Assembly (NCBI RefSeq): GCF_037975245.1
Contig: NC_092576.1
Coordinates: forward strand, 18,654,611-18,718,610
Length of the DNA stretch: 64,000 nucleotides
From: Apostichopus japonicus
Taxonomy: Eukaryota; Echinodermata; Holothuroidea; Aspidochirotida; Stichopodidae
Direction of reading: 5' to 3'
This document shows, in pieces, positions 14,293-26,244 of this stretch. The position numbers were made by a program, and so were the translations under genes. The notes below the pieces were generated by a model. The model was not told the origin of the DNA and did no database searches. It saw nothing but the letters and a program-made list of their open reading frames with translations. Each line of letters opens with the position of its first letter. The stretch's first letter is position 1.

Positions 14293-14648
14293 TAATAACT
14301 AATAGTTAAATTAATAATCACAAAAGCACAATCAGACTCAACAAAACCAGTTTTTCAATGGCTGAACATTTTAATCTTCCACAACACAATATCGACTGCC
14401 TTAATTTGCCATAATCCTGGGTAATTTGTCTGACCATAATGAAAGAAACTTGAAGGAAGTCGGATTGATCCTTAAAGTACGTTCACACTGTCATGGTCTC
14501 AATAGGGATATGGCTTTTCTTTCCGGGTTCAAGCACTTTGAGCAGTTTGGGCCTAAGATAGACTAACGTGATTTCAATCACTCTTTTTACGTGTAGTTAA
14601 ATCTATTCTACTCTAATTATTATGTTGGATTTAAAGGCATTATGTTTT

Positions 14649-14870
<222 letters not shown>

Positions 14871-15260
14871 ATATATGGGGGACTATTTTGGGTAAATCGT
14901 AAATATTCATTATACGTGACTAATATCATTAATATAAAAAAAAAGATAAGAAGGACGCCATGAACTTCTTCTGTTCACCTTACTGTAGTTTTCCCCTTTT
15001 TACTTTGTTCCTATTTCCCATTTTAACCTGCTCAGTGACCCTGTGAAAGCTTAACAAAACTACTGAGCCAAACATACTTTATTGTTACTTGACTTTATTG
15101 ATACTTAAAGCAGTTACAATAACGTTTCCTAAAACTGAATCGTCAGTTTGGAAAGTGGAGTTTAACACCAGACTAGACAAATACATTACCGCTATAGTTT
15201 CTTTTCAATCGTACTTTCAGATAACGATAACGTACCACTGAGCGGAAGACAATATTCATT
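14871..15260 (+). promoter_or_regulatory. 5' flank/promoter region of gene B
   Basis: Nearly identical to 56010-56400 in front of gene D. It contains the conserved stretch cagataacgataacgtaccac shortly before the ATG, also present before gene C (where it reads gaaataacgataacgtaccacgg) and in the relic at 12345. Compared with C, about 75 bp between 'cgtaccac' and the start codon are missing in B and D. A TATA-like ctatag lies near 15193. The transcription start is not known. Confidence 0.55.
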
Positions 15261-15267
15261 ATGACTG
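15261..15267 (+). CDS. Gene B exon 1 (7 coding bases)
   Basis: ATGACTG followed by donor GTAAGT at 15268. Phase 1: the final G joins AT of the next exon to make Asp, giving Met-Thr-Asp. The same ATGACTG|GTAAGT occurs at 29980 and 56401, each with the conserved upstream flank and upstream of a repeat exon that needs exactly one leading base. Confidence 0.8.
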
Positions 15268-18200
15268 GTAAGTTTGTAAATAAAAAAGAGATAGTGAATA
15301 ATTTGTTAACATTATTACATTTGAACTCCTTTATGAATATAATATCGCAATACTTGTTCATAATAGCTGAAGAAACCAAGTGTACTTACATACGTACGAT
15401 ACATAATAATTCATGCCACGTAATATTTACATATGGTATATTACACACAATGGCGCACAAGATTACAATGTCGATAACAGATGACTGTGACAACGATCAT
15501 GTCGATGACGATGACGATGGCTAAAATAAATGTTTTAAAAATGTAAATTGTAATGTACATGGCTTGCCTGCAGACCATGCGTATCAAGCAGTGATGTCAC
15601 ACTTTAATGTACAAAGGGGAATGCTAACATAATTGCTTTTACTTGAATTGTTATGTGTTTGTATGTTGTACCAGGTGTGGCGTAACTTCAGTGTATTTGT
15701 ATGTATAGTTTAACTAGTATATATGTATTTATGGTTTCACTACAGTGTATTTGTAGGTATGGCTTAACTACTGTGTAATTGTATTCGATAATTGTGAAAC
15801 ATATCGAAGTCATTAAAGTGCATGACTCTTTACTTTCAACATTCAATACTTTAGAATATATTAGGTACTGCCTTAATTAATAAGTGCGTATGATTAAATT
15901 TACCCTTAAAACCGTTAGGTCTTCATTACAATATCTTGTGCTAATCATATATAGGAACGATTAAAGACTCCGTCAATGCAACCGTTCGAAACAGTTTTCA
16001 TTTATGGTGGCACACCCCAGACGCCCTTGTTATCTGGCCAATTAATTCAGAAATACAATCCTATCGTTATTTCAGTCAAGAAACATAACCTCTCTTCTGC
16101 CTTCACAACTGACTGTTTTGTTCCAACAGTTGACGTCATTTATCCACCTTAGGAGTGAATGTATCATTATAATATTAATGTATTCTCGTTGATTAACATA
16201 AGTTTATAACCGTTGTAGTGACAGCATGTCAGCCTAGTTCAAAACAATCAACTTGAAAATATTGATGATGACAGTATGTGTGCAGATGTACATTGAGACG
16301 TTATTCACGTTGCTTTTGGTTACAAAATGTGCTTGATAATTTTGACCGACAGTTTGTGGAAGTAGCATATGCCGTCAAGGTTCGCGTTTGTCAGAGAAAA
16401 ACGGTGGCAACTTTTTGGGGGAATTTTTTGTGTCAAATTTGGGAGTAACTTTTAAAATTCCTGTTGTAACAATCATGACCATAGTAACTTGGCTTTTGCA
16501 TGTTTTATTAATTGATTTTACACTGAAAAATCATTCTGTAAAATTATCAATGCATAGCCCACTCTTCTCACTTATTCGTAATGTAGGAATGGCTCATTAA
16601 ATGAATGATTATTATAATTAAACTTTCAAAGATATATTAACATTAACGTGTGGCTAAACAGTACAGTGCACTGCATTGACAGTTAACGCAGTACTGTGCG
16701 CGATTCACGTTGGCCGTTGCCAAATCACATACACATACATTTTGAAACGTAACAAATTATATACTAAACGGGGTGGGTGTGGTAGGCTAAAGAACAATTG
16801 TTTAAAGTATTGGCATCATCATACTACCGAGCCTAGCCTAGAAGTAGGAGGTCAGCGTTAAAAAATACAGATAGTAGTAGTAAGTTGAGTCTCGTCTATC
16901 CGACATGCTCAGTGATTAATCTCCGCCACGTTTTACGATCTTGCGCAAGGTTTATTGCTTCCACGAAATTGTTAATATAAATGTCCTTAAACTGCGACTT
17001 TATTTTTCCAAGCAAGTCACGGGCTTTCCTACTGGTTTAGCAGTATGTCTATGTGTAATTACAGATAGACTATACTTTAATATTGAAAAACGGTGTAATG
17101 ATTATTGCAAGAATATTCAAGGTAAGTTAGTTTTTGAGTGAATTTTGTGTTGCATTTTTGGTCGTAACAATAACTAACACTGCATTTAGTTTTAAGACGG
17201 AACCATTCTATTGGTCGTCAGTATGCAATCTCCGGTCGTGAAGAAAATACCGATTTAGGCGTAAAACGTTAACCTTGTATGCCGGAAATTATGTAAAGGG
17301 ATTGAATTAGTTCCTCTTTTAAAATTGAAAAAAAAAGTATATCTGAATGGTTTCTTTTGATGGCATAATTATACAAAGAAAACCACTTCCTTATACTTCT
17401 GAACGAGAATTTCAATGCATGCACCATTAACACCCCTTTTGAATTGATTTTATATATGCAACCTTATTTATATATCGTGCTCATTGTTTGAGAAGTTGGC
17501 TTGCGTGACAGTGATGTATATGAAATGTGTACAAAGCACGCACACATGTAATTTTTTTTTTCTGAATTGTATTTGATAAACCCCACACTATATACAGTGA
17601 AAGCAAGGCAAATCAAATAGTTGGTTTAAACTGGCACTGTAGGCCTATTGGTTTTTAACATATTTGGACTTTGTCACATTAGCTGTGAAAGCATGCAGGT
17701 CAACAACAATTCGTATTGGTTATTTGTATTCCAAGTATCTACCATCAATGTCTTCGTACAATGAGACTTATTGGGTAGTCACAAAGAAGGATGTGTTTTT
17801 TGACGTAAAAGCTGGAGAGGTCATGACTTCAGCATGTGCTTGGGAGCTGTGATAATCTGTTACTGCTGGTCCTACGTAACTTAGTACTTGGTATGTAAAA
17901 TTGTATCAAAACTGAATGACATCAGTATAAATGAGAAATGAATTAATTTGATCGAAAGTAATAGTGTTCATGAAACAAGATAGCTCAAAGTATGACATTT
18001 ATTCCGATACGTTACAAGTGTTAGATAGCTCATATAGTAGAATGTTAATTTCAACACGTTAAAAGTGTCACTTAGCTCTGTTTCTGCTGGTCTTACGTAT
18101 TTTGACGTAGTACTTGGTATGGAAAATTGTATAAATTATATAAATTGTATAAATTATAATATAAAATAAATCTACACATACAAAATTTAATACATATAAC

Positions 18201-21200
18201 GATAAAACAAACATACTTCAAAAAACAGTCCAAGCATTGACTAAAATAAAGGGGAATAATGTTTAGATGAAAGGTTATAATACAAAATACATCTACACAT
18301 ACAAAAGTTTATACATAGAACGATATAAGAAACAGACTACAACAAACATTCTAAGTGCTTGGATGGAGTGTATAAAGCAGCATGGTACATAAATGAGCTA
18401 CTGTAAACTTACGTTTGGTATTTTGTGGGGATTTCTTAGATTTCTGCTCAATTTGTGCAGAAGACTTTTTAGTTCAGTATACAACGGGTGATTCTAATAC
18501 TGTAATGAATCTTATTTGCCATTCGCGTATACTCAGTTCTTGCAGCAGCATAAACTTTTTTCTAAAAGTATATTGTAATTTAAATTAAACATAGCTGATG
18601 TGTATTTAAGAAGCTTCATTCTTCTTTCTTTGCTTTCTTACAATATAAAATGGTACCTGACAGGCACTGCGTGGATCAAATGTGCCAAGGTAGAATAAAT
18701 AGTATCGGAAACAGTTTCCTTAGCATTTTGGTTAAAGAGAGACACAACGTAAGCGACACTAGATATAATATACTTTTTTAATACCTTGATACATTGTAAG
18801 AAAAGGTCAAACTGTCGTCGCTGTATACTCCCAGTTCTAGGAGTAATAGGTTAACAAACGCACGGAACAATTTTACCACTCAGATTAATATATTCCAGAT
18901 CAACAGCCTCCTCCATATGATAACAAGTCGGGAATTCCGCCTCAACAAGGATACCCGCCTCAACAAGGTTACCCGCCTCAACAAGGTTACCCGCCTCAAC
19001 AAGGTTACCCGCCTCAACAAGGTTACCCGCCTCAACAAGGTTACCCGCCTCAACAAGGTTACCCGCCTCAACAAGGTTACCCGCCTCAACAAGGTTATCC
19101 GCCCCAACAGCAGCAGCAACAAGTTACAGTGGTACGTCTAGGACTAGTGTTAATTATGGAGAAAATGTAGGAAGCGCTACAGGCAATGATTATTTTTTTT
19201 CTTTTCTTTTTCATTGTATCTTTCAAATTAATATTCAGAGGCAGATGTTTTAACGTTTGTTATGAGCAATATTGTTACATATTATCACAGCATATTTCCA
19301 ATCCACATCTCAATATATCGACCCATTTATTTTATTATACAAAACGTATTATTCCCACAGCTTTATAAATTCGCTGACGACCTCAGGACTTGTTTTATTA
19401 GAGTCTTTCAAAGTTCTGTACCAATTTTTCAAGCACTCGAAATCATCAAAGGGAACAACGGAGAGCCAAACGATTCGTACAATCGAAACCTGAAATGAGA
19501 TGTCAATGTCATAGTAGAATACAAACTTTAGCGTATTATATATCCATTAGGAGTTACACTGAGGCGTGGCATCAATTGACATGTCGAAGTCAGAAAAGAG
19601 AAAGATATGGTTTGGAACCTATAGGCACCATACCTTTGAACATATAGCCGTGATAGTCTACGTATATTGATGAAGTACTTTTAATACTATAAGGGCAATA
19701 CATTTGAAAATATATGTGAGATACGTTGAACATATTGTCGCATTTGTTGTAACTTATAGGCACGCTACTGTTACGATACTCTTGAATATATGTATATACA
19801 TTTAGGTTGATGTCTTTTCTTCTCCTTCTCTGTCTTCGGCATGTAAGTTATTCGCTAATAATTACGTAAGTCGCCATACTTCTGTTATACTATTAAATGC
19901 TGATATTTATGTAGACATGCTTACACATATACTTGACATCTCAATACAGTGTTCCACAATCATGGAACGTTTGGCTCTCCTTTATTAACAAAAACAATGG
20001 GATTGCAACCTATGTAAAGTTATATAGTTTACGTTATTATAGTCCTGGGCTCACTAAGGTTATAAGTATTTCTCTGTTTGATTGGCATTTTCTTACTCCA
20101 TACCAGCAGAACACGGGCGAGTGCAGGATTGAACATAGAGCAGAGGTGGCCCTGGTGTAGTTTAAAGCGAGCTGGAATGTGGGGAATTGTGTGTGCGTGA
20201 GATCATACCAATAATACTCAAGATTGGTTATTTATGACATCATAACACTGTTACAGACATAATACTGTCATGATATACTAATGGCCGGTACACTGAAAAC
20301 TTAAATTGGTTCACCGACTAACATAACGTTAGTCCATCTGGTGCCTCTCCCGACTAACATAGCCTTAGTCAGTTGCTATACCGACTAATTTATTCCTTAG
20401 TCAGTTGGATTTCTTAGTCGGTCATCTTAGTCCGTCAGCTTAGTTGATCAACAATTTTTTAGTCGGTAAATGTATATTAGTCAGTTACATTAGTTGGTGA
20501 CATTAGTCAGTCTTTACCGACTAATTTATATGAGCCACCGACTAGTTTATAGCAGGTTTTACATTAGTCAGGATGGTGCCTCTCCCGACTAACCTTTCTT
20601 AGTCGGTATCGACTGACTAGTTGCACTGACTAGAATCACTGAAAGAATTAAACCCGACTAGTTTCACTGACTAGCACCACTGAAAGAAAAGAGAGCAGAA
20701 GAAACACAAATAATGTGTACGTTGGCAGTATTTATTTCTGATAAAACTTCTGATGTCTACAAAGGCTGACTTTCGACAGATAGAGAAGAAATCACTGTGA
20801 ACAAAAATCTGAAAATATGATTTTATTCCAACAAAGTTAAGACAAATTAATGGATCAAACAAGAATCGCTAAAGTATAGCACTGCACAATAATGCAAAGT
20901 TGAATCTTGGGCAAGGGTTCCTCATGACTTTCGTTTTAAAGTGGTACCCCAAATCGACACCAGTTAAGTCTTCACGAACAAAGAGTGTTTCTCTTAACTA
21001 CAAATGGCCTCCCACTTGTCTCCAGGAAGCCAAAATCTGCACCATTATTGACCTGTGAACAGAAAATATGATATACGTGTAAGCACAGATACAGATATAG
21101 CACATGATAACTCACATTATCATAAACATACATTTACATTATAATTTTATAACATATTGGGAGGTATACATTTAAATCTAGGTCCCTCAAATTATAAGCC

Positions 21201-24200
21201 AGGAATAGCAGCTTTACCAAATAATTATTAGCTTTGCACAGCATAACACCAAGTTATTTTTCAAAGCTTAATAATTATGTTAATCATGTTAATAATGATC
21301 CCAATAGACCGGGAGCCCAGAGGGTTTGGTTAGCTGGGAAGGTAACCAATTGCCTTGTACATCACAATGTTCACAGTGCATTCCTGTATATGAAACCAAA
21401 CGACTGGCAAACCGACTGTGGTGGGTGTGGCTGGGAGAGCAATTTTAAAGTCACCTGATAGCTACAGTAACCTAGATCAGTTTTCATGGTAACACATCAA
21501 AGTAAGTACAATGTGTCAGGTATGGCCCCAAGAGCAACAAATGGCCATTGCCAGTAATTATTGGTGGTGGGGTACCCCTGCCAGTAGACCCCCAATATGC
21601 CCATCCCCTCATTGACCTAGGTGAGCTCATGATTTGACCAGTTGAAACCTACAGGAAAATGATAGGTATCACTTCATATGTAAGGGATGGGCATTTCCAG
21701 TCATTTACATTGGTGGGGTAACCCTGCCAGTAGACCCCCAAAATGCCCATCCCCCATTGACCTAGATTAGCTCATGAGGTAACCAGTTGAAAACTACTGT
21801 AAAATGATTGGCAGGAATCTATATGTAAGGGATGGGCATTTCCAGTAATTTATATTAGTGGGGTACCCCTGCCAGTAGACCCCCAAATACCCCCCCCCCC
21901 TCATTGATCTAGGTCAGCTCATGATTTAACCGGTTGAAAACTACTGGAAAATGATTGACAGGATTCTATATGTAAGGGATGGGCGGACTCTGGCAGTGGT
22001 GGCCCACCAATATAAAATACTAGAAATGCCCATCCTTACATATGAAGTGATACCTATCATTTTCCTGTAGGTTTCAACTGGTCAAATCATGAGCTCACCT
22101 AGGTCAATGAGGGGATGGGCATATTGGGGGTCTACTGGCAGGGGTACCCTACCAATAAAAATTACTGGCAATGCCCATCCCTTGTATCTGAAGTCCTAAC
22201 CAACATTTTCCAGTAGGTTTCAAGTGGTTACCTCATGAGCTGACCTACTGTAGGTCAGCCGTGAGGGGTCAATTGTTGATCACTGGCAGGGGTACCCCAC
22301 CACCAATAATAACTGGCGATGGTCATTTGTTGCTCTTGGGGCCATACCTGACACATTGTTCTTACTTTGATGTGGTTACCATGAAAGCTGATCTAGGTTA
22401 GCTATTAGGTGACTTTAAAATTGCTCTCCAGCCACATCCACCACAGTCGGTTTGCCAGTCGTCAGGTTTCATATACAGGAATGCATTGTGAACATTGTGA
22501 TGTACAAGGCAATTGGTTACCTTCCCAGCTAACCAAACCCTCTGGACTCCCGCTCTACAGATCAGTCAAAATTTGACCAAACTTATGAAGCTTGCACGTA
22601 AATGATATACTAGACTGTTTTTTTTTAAACAGGTTATGAAAAGTATCTTTAATATCATTAAACAGTTGGGTACAATAGTTAAACTCACTCTTCCATCTTT
22701 TTTTTCTATGGTACTTGTTCCTTTGCTTTTTGGACTCTTGGATAAACTCTTTTGTTCTGCGTAGGGTACCAATATATCATCTTAAAACATGTCTTTAAGC
22801 CATATATAACAAAGTTCTCCTCTTCTGTTGTTGCCTCCACACTGGTGTCGTACATCACAGGAAACCTCACACTTGACTTAGATATTTGGCTTTTCAATTC
22901 CTGCTGGAAAAAAGAAACAGCAAAGTATTCATCATTTGAAAAAAAATTAAATAAAGTTGTCACCACAAAGTTATGTGAGATTTGCTTCCACTATAGTCTC
23001 AAAAAACCATCCCAAAGTTTGAAGCAGACTGTATAAAGCTGAAAATTTGAACGAGAGTGTCATCACCATTGCAACCAGAATCAAATGCCCAGAATACAGA
23101 GATAATAAAACATGGGCTAAATCTTTGTTTGTTTTTATGATCTTTAAAAATATAAAATTTTAGAAACAGAAATGCACTGAGCCAACTTATTTATAGGCCT
23201 AATCGTTTTTAGTTGTTATTTTGCTTGCTCACATAACAAGCCTGTTTAGACCTAGGCTAGAGGAGAATCAGTACTTTGTTACACTAAGTTTGTCTTTCGG
23301 TCGTTTTGATTTAGTCTTACTAGTAGTACTAAAGTATATAATGGACCGGCGAAGACTAGAGAATGCCCAGAGTTTTAGCAACTGCGTTAAACTGTATCAT
23401 CTGATCTATTATTTACGTCAATGAGTTTCATTCAATCTAGGATCAAAAAGAGAAAATTAATTAATCTTAACCTTTAAACTTTGCTACTAAACAGATATGC
23501 TTGAATTACAAATAAATGTCAAAAAAAAACATCATAATCTACGAATCGATGCATATACATATACATGAACAGAATAATTTGAATTCGCGCAAGTGAACCC
23601 TGCACTACATTGGACAGAAAAAAAACGTGCAATTAGACCAAACTAAACATACTAAATTTTCCGTTACTTCTACATAAAATATCAATACAAATACAACAAC
23701 TTACTCTTTTGGCAGTATACTAAAATCACATGTTATAATAACTTCAGACTATCAAGCTTTCCTGAGAAAAAACGGTTAATACTTCTTACAGTAAACAAGT
23801 CGACCGTGAAGGAATGTCGCAATTGTCCGGCGTGACCGGAAATTAAATACTAAAAAATGATAAATGAAAAGGTTAAATAGAACTGAAGCGTGCATCCTGA
23901 CTGCTCGCAACATATAATACCGTTGACTAGCCAACATAATTTGTTCAGCCTACTGTGACTGTACGTTTGAAGGTCTAGCCTTGCCTATTCAATATCACAA
24001 AGCCTACCCACTTAGATTCACATGGGAAATTACCGGAAATCTTTACCAAATGAGTGTAGACTTCAAATAAACTATTGAGATTTATAGTTCCAGCATTTGT
24101 TTGGGAATAAATTAGAAGATTATGTGCCACTGTTCAATCTAGCCCAATACACACATAACACATTGTTAATTGGTGTTTAGAATGCACACTTTAGTGTTGA

Positions 24201-26244
24201 GAAAGCACTGCAGTACCCAGTAGAAGCCTATAGGCTACTCACTGTCATTGCACTTGTGTATTGCGAAACGCCAGCGTGGCAACGGTAGCGTTACACTAAC
24301 CATGATACAGTACTAGTGCCAGTGGCCTAACAATTAACTTTAATTTTACCTTCAAGTTAAAGGAATAACAGGTAGGCCGATGATGGCAGTTAATACCTCC
24401 ATTCTTCTAAAGACCTTCTTGGGTAATTTACGGTTGAAAGTTGCTTAGAGTGATCGTATGAAACTATGCCAAGTCCAGCAAGCTGTCGTTGCCTCTCGGT
24501 TTCCAAATTGAAGTGAATCGAATTGGGTTAAAATACATTAGTTCGTCGACACCGACTAAGCTACGATTATGGCGTAAATCGGGTGTCCGTATCGTTCTTA
24601 GTCCATGGGTTAAAATACCTTAGTCCTTCGCCATCGACTAAGTTGCGATTAAATATTCCTTAGTCAGTGTAAACTGACTAAGAAGCAGTGATGAAACGAA
24701 GATTTTTGCTAGTTCGTGTGCATTGACTAACGTTACAGACTAATTTAACGTTAGTCCGTTGCAATATTGACTAGTTTATTTTTTTCAGTGATAGTACCCC
24801 GATGTGATTTTGTTACATGTATAGTTTGCTATGCGAAATTGCTAATCGTTCTATGTTTTCCGTATATAGGTCAACACTGTCGCTGCCGCCACACAGCCTG
24901 CTCCTGTCACAATTGTTCGTACAACCCAGGTACAACCTAATGACTACTTGGTATTGGCAATTCTGGTCACCATTTTCTGTTTCTTGCCTACTGGTATCGT
25001 GGCTATTGTATTTGCAGCTAAAGTAAGTATTTATGAGGATCATTGTAATTCTAGCATATTCCTGGCTAGTACAGAACGATCAGATTTATAACCCTTTGTT
25101 TGGTTTCCTACATGAAATATCTCCAGTGTTGCACATAAATATGTTATATAGAACAAGTGGTCACCAATGCTGAAACATTTTACTGCCACCATCTGGAGGT
25201 TTCACTAACACAACTGTAGTTATCATCTTTAACATGAGAATGTATTGAAAGGTCAGACCCTCTCATCTCCCACCATTCCCAACCATTCCCCCCGACTCCC
25301 TCCCCTCCCCCACCAAAAAAAAATCAAAACTTGAGTAAACCTTTAGAAGCTAATTCAAATTTGACCCAGCAGGCCTATTGGAGAACTTTATAGCAGTCTC
25401 TTGTTAATTGTGCATAACTGTTTATTAACAGTTCAATAGTACTATAATCCCATATAATCCCCGTTTATATTAACCAGCCGGCGAATAATATCATCATTTC
25501 AATTTTGGAAAAAAAAGGACCTGAAAATTGGACCCCAAAATCCAGTCTGATAGTTTTTTTTTTTTTTTTTGCATTGTGAAAGTAGTGCACATAGTCAATG
25601 ATGTAGTATTTATAAGGGAAGAGTGGGTAAGGCGAGGGGTATGGATAGGGGTAGTGGGCGGTGAAGATTGTTCCACGCAGGAGCATAGCCTACCTTCGTA
25701 CTAGAGAAACATTAATGGTCCCATTTTTATTGAACTTCAGGGACTTTAAGTTTAATTATTATATTGATACATTATTTATGATTTTTCAAAATGATGTTAT
25801 CATCTGCGTCATTTTAATATCATATGTTTATACGACTTTGGGTGTGTAATATATGTAAGGCATTTGTAAGAAAATTTTGGGGAGGGAGAATGTACATGTT
25901 GGCATATTAATTGTGGCTATAGCCCTGTGTGATATAAATGACATAAATAAGTTACATTACGGTACGTGTGGGTATAGGCATACGCAGGTATATCACATAT
26001 CAGTGACAGAAAAGCATTACAGTCTTGTTTTTCAAGTGATAAAATGTCTATTTATATCTTTCCATGTTTATTTCTTGTCAAGGTGAGAAGCCTTTTCAGT
26101 AGTGGTGACATACAAGGTGCCGAGCAAGCCTCTGCAAGCGCTAAATTGTGGTCGAAGATATCCCTTGGTATCGGTATTGTGTGGATTACTATTTACGTGA
26201 TAATTGAAATTGTCGTTGCCACCTCCTCCACCGGCTCATATTGA
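15261..26244 (+). CDS. CD225/dispanin two-pass membrane protein, gene B (intact)
   Basis: CDS by splice-site inspection: 15261-15267, 18899-19131, 24870-25022 and 26083-26244, 555 bp, 184 residues. Order: Met-Thr-Asp; [12 protein letters not shown] (PPPY is a WW-domain binding motif); nine PPQQGY units; a Gln run and VTV; a Thr/Val linker; membrane segment 1 ([20 protein letters not shown]) with a Cys at the membrane edge that could be palmitoylated; the [20 protein letters not shown] loop with AKLWSK; membrane segment 2; and a short tail STGSY. The P..G-I-x-A-I plus G-D-x-x-G-A pattern and the intron after VFAAK are those of the CD225 family, which acts at plasma and endosomal membranes. The role of this member is unknown. 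All introns are GT-AG. Intron 2 is enlarged by a 4.5-kb transposon. A 57-bp cassette exon (17065-17121) may add 19 residues. Confidence 0.9.
17065..17121 (+). CDS. Gene B candidate cassette exon, 57 bp
   Basis: It lies between acceptor gtaattacag and donor GTAAGT and is symmetrical in phase 1. If included it inserts [18 protein letters not shown] plus one Asp codon without disturbing the frame. The open frame, length and splice sites are kept at 31946-32002 and 58211-58267. It could be an alternative exon with two Cys residues, or an intronic relic. Confidence 0.5.
18160..18360 (+). repeat. Intron 1 ~120-bp tandem repeat, 2 units (gene B)
   Basis: Units begin near 18166 and 18284 with 'aaata(a/c)atctacacatac'. 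The same repeat has four units in gene C (32641-33085) and two in D (59305-59510). Confidence 0.7.
18899..19131 (+). CDS. Gene B proline-repeat exon (9 PPQQGY units)
   Basis: The acceptor tattccag ends at 18898 and the donor GTACGT is at 19132. The exon is 233 bp, entered in phase 1 and left in phase 0. [12 protein letters not shown] is followed by nine hexapeptide units made of almost identical 18-bp repeats, then a Gln-rich end and VTV. Near-perfect DNA identity of the units points to recent slippage or conversion. Antisense and other-frame ORFs across it are artefacts. Confidence 0.9.
20291..24790. mobile_element. 4.5-kb CACTG-ended DNA transposon (CMC/EnSpm-like), intron 2 of gene B
   Basis: The ends are CACTGAAAA at 20291 and TTTTTTTCAGTG ending at 24790, flanked by GTA and ATA (a 3-bp duplication with one change; gene D at 61446 shows the empty site ccgatagtacc). 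Both subterminal regions are packed with short ACTAA/TTAGTC words in both orientations (20310-20690 and 24530-24785), a layout typical of CACTA-type elements. No transposase could be recognised. Minus-strand frames around 22570-22970 are open but unassigned. It is probably non-autonomous. It is absent from genes C and D, so the insertion postdates the B/D duplication. Confidence 0.8.
21296..22564. mobile_element. Foldback element nested in the CACTG transposon
   Basis: A long imperfect palindrome. The left end (CGGGAGCCCAGAGGGTTTGG from about 21309) is repeated inverted at about 22550-22530 as CGGGAGTCCAGAGGGTTTGG, and the match continues through 'ttagctgggaaggtaacc' over more than 500 bp per arm. 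The left arm holds three ~143-bp direct repeats (near 21552, 21697 and 21839) with 'ggtaccc(c)tgccagtagacc'. No coding sequence is seen. Confidence 0.8.
24870..25022 (+). CDS. Gene B membrane-segment-1 exon
   Basis: 153 bp, phase 0-0, acceptor cgtatatag, donor GTAAGT at 25023. It encodes the [20 protein letters not shown] linker, then [18 protein letters not shown] and [13 protein letters not shown]. It differs from C and D by Leu for Phe after YLV. Confidence 0.92.
26083..26244 (+). CDS. Gene B loop/membrane-segment-2 exon
   Basis: Acceptor cttgtcaag, 162 bp including TGA. The conserved loop [20 protein letters not shown] and KLWSK are followed by a hydrophobic helix ([20 protein letters not shown]) and the polar tail ATSSTGSY. 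Confidence 0.92.
   Translation: MRSLFSSGDIQGAEQASASAKLWSKISLGIGIVWITIYVIIEIVVATSSTGSY

Noticed and set aside
15261-15524. Open frame starting [10 protein letters not shown] at genes B and D
   Set aside because: It is readthrough of the exon 1 donor into intron 1. ATGACTG|GTAAGT followed by splicing to a phase-1 exon explains the start better.
16388-16600. Frame with [20 protein letters not shown], similar in C (31380) and D (57540)
   Set aside because: Conserved as DNA because the introns are duplicated; the frame differs among copies (shifts and stops at the 5' side) and there are no splice signals around it.
18880-19141. Antisense and alternate-frame ORFs across the 18-bp repeats ([12 protein letters not shown])
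   Set aside because: Shadow frames of the PPQQGY exon; the PPQQGY frame is the one that matches splice phases and the downstream CD225 exons.
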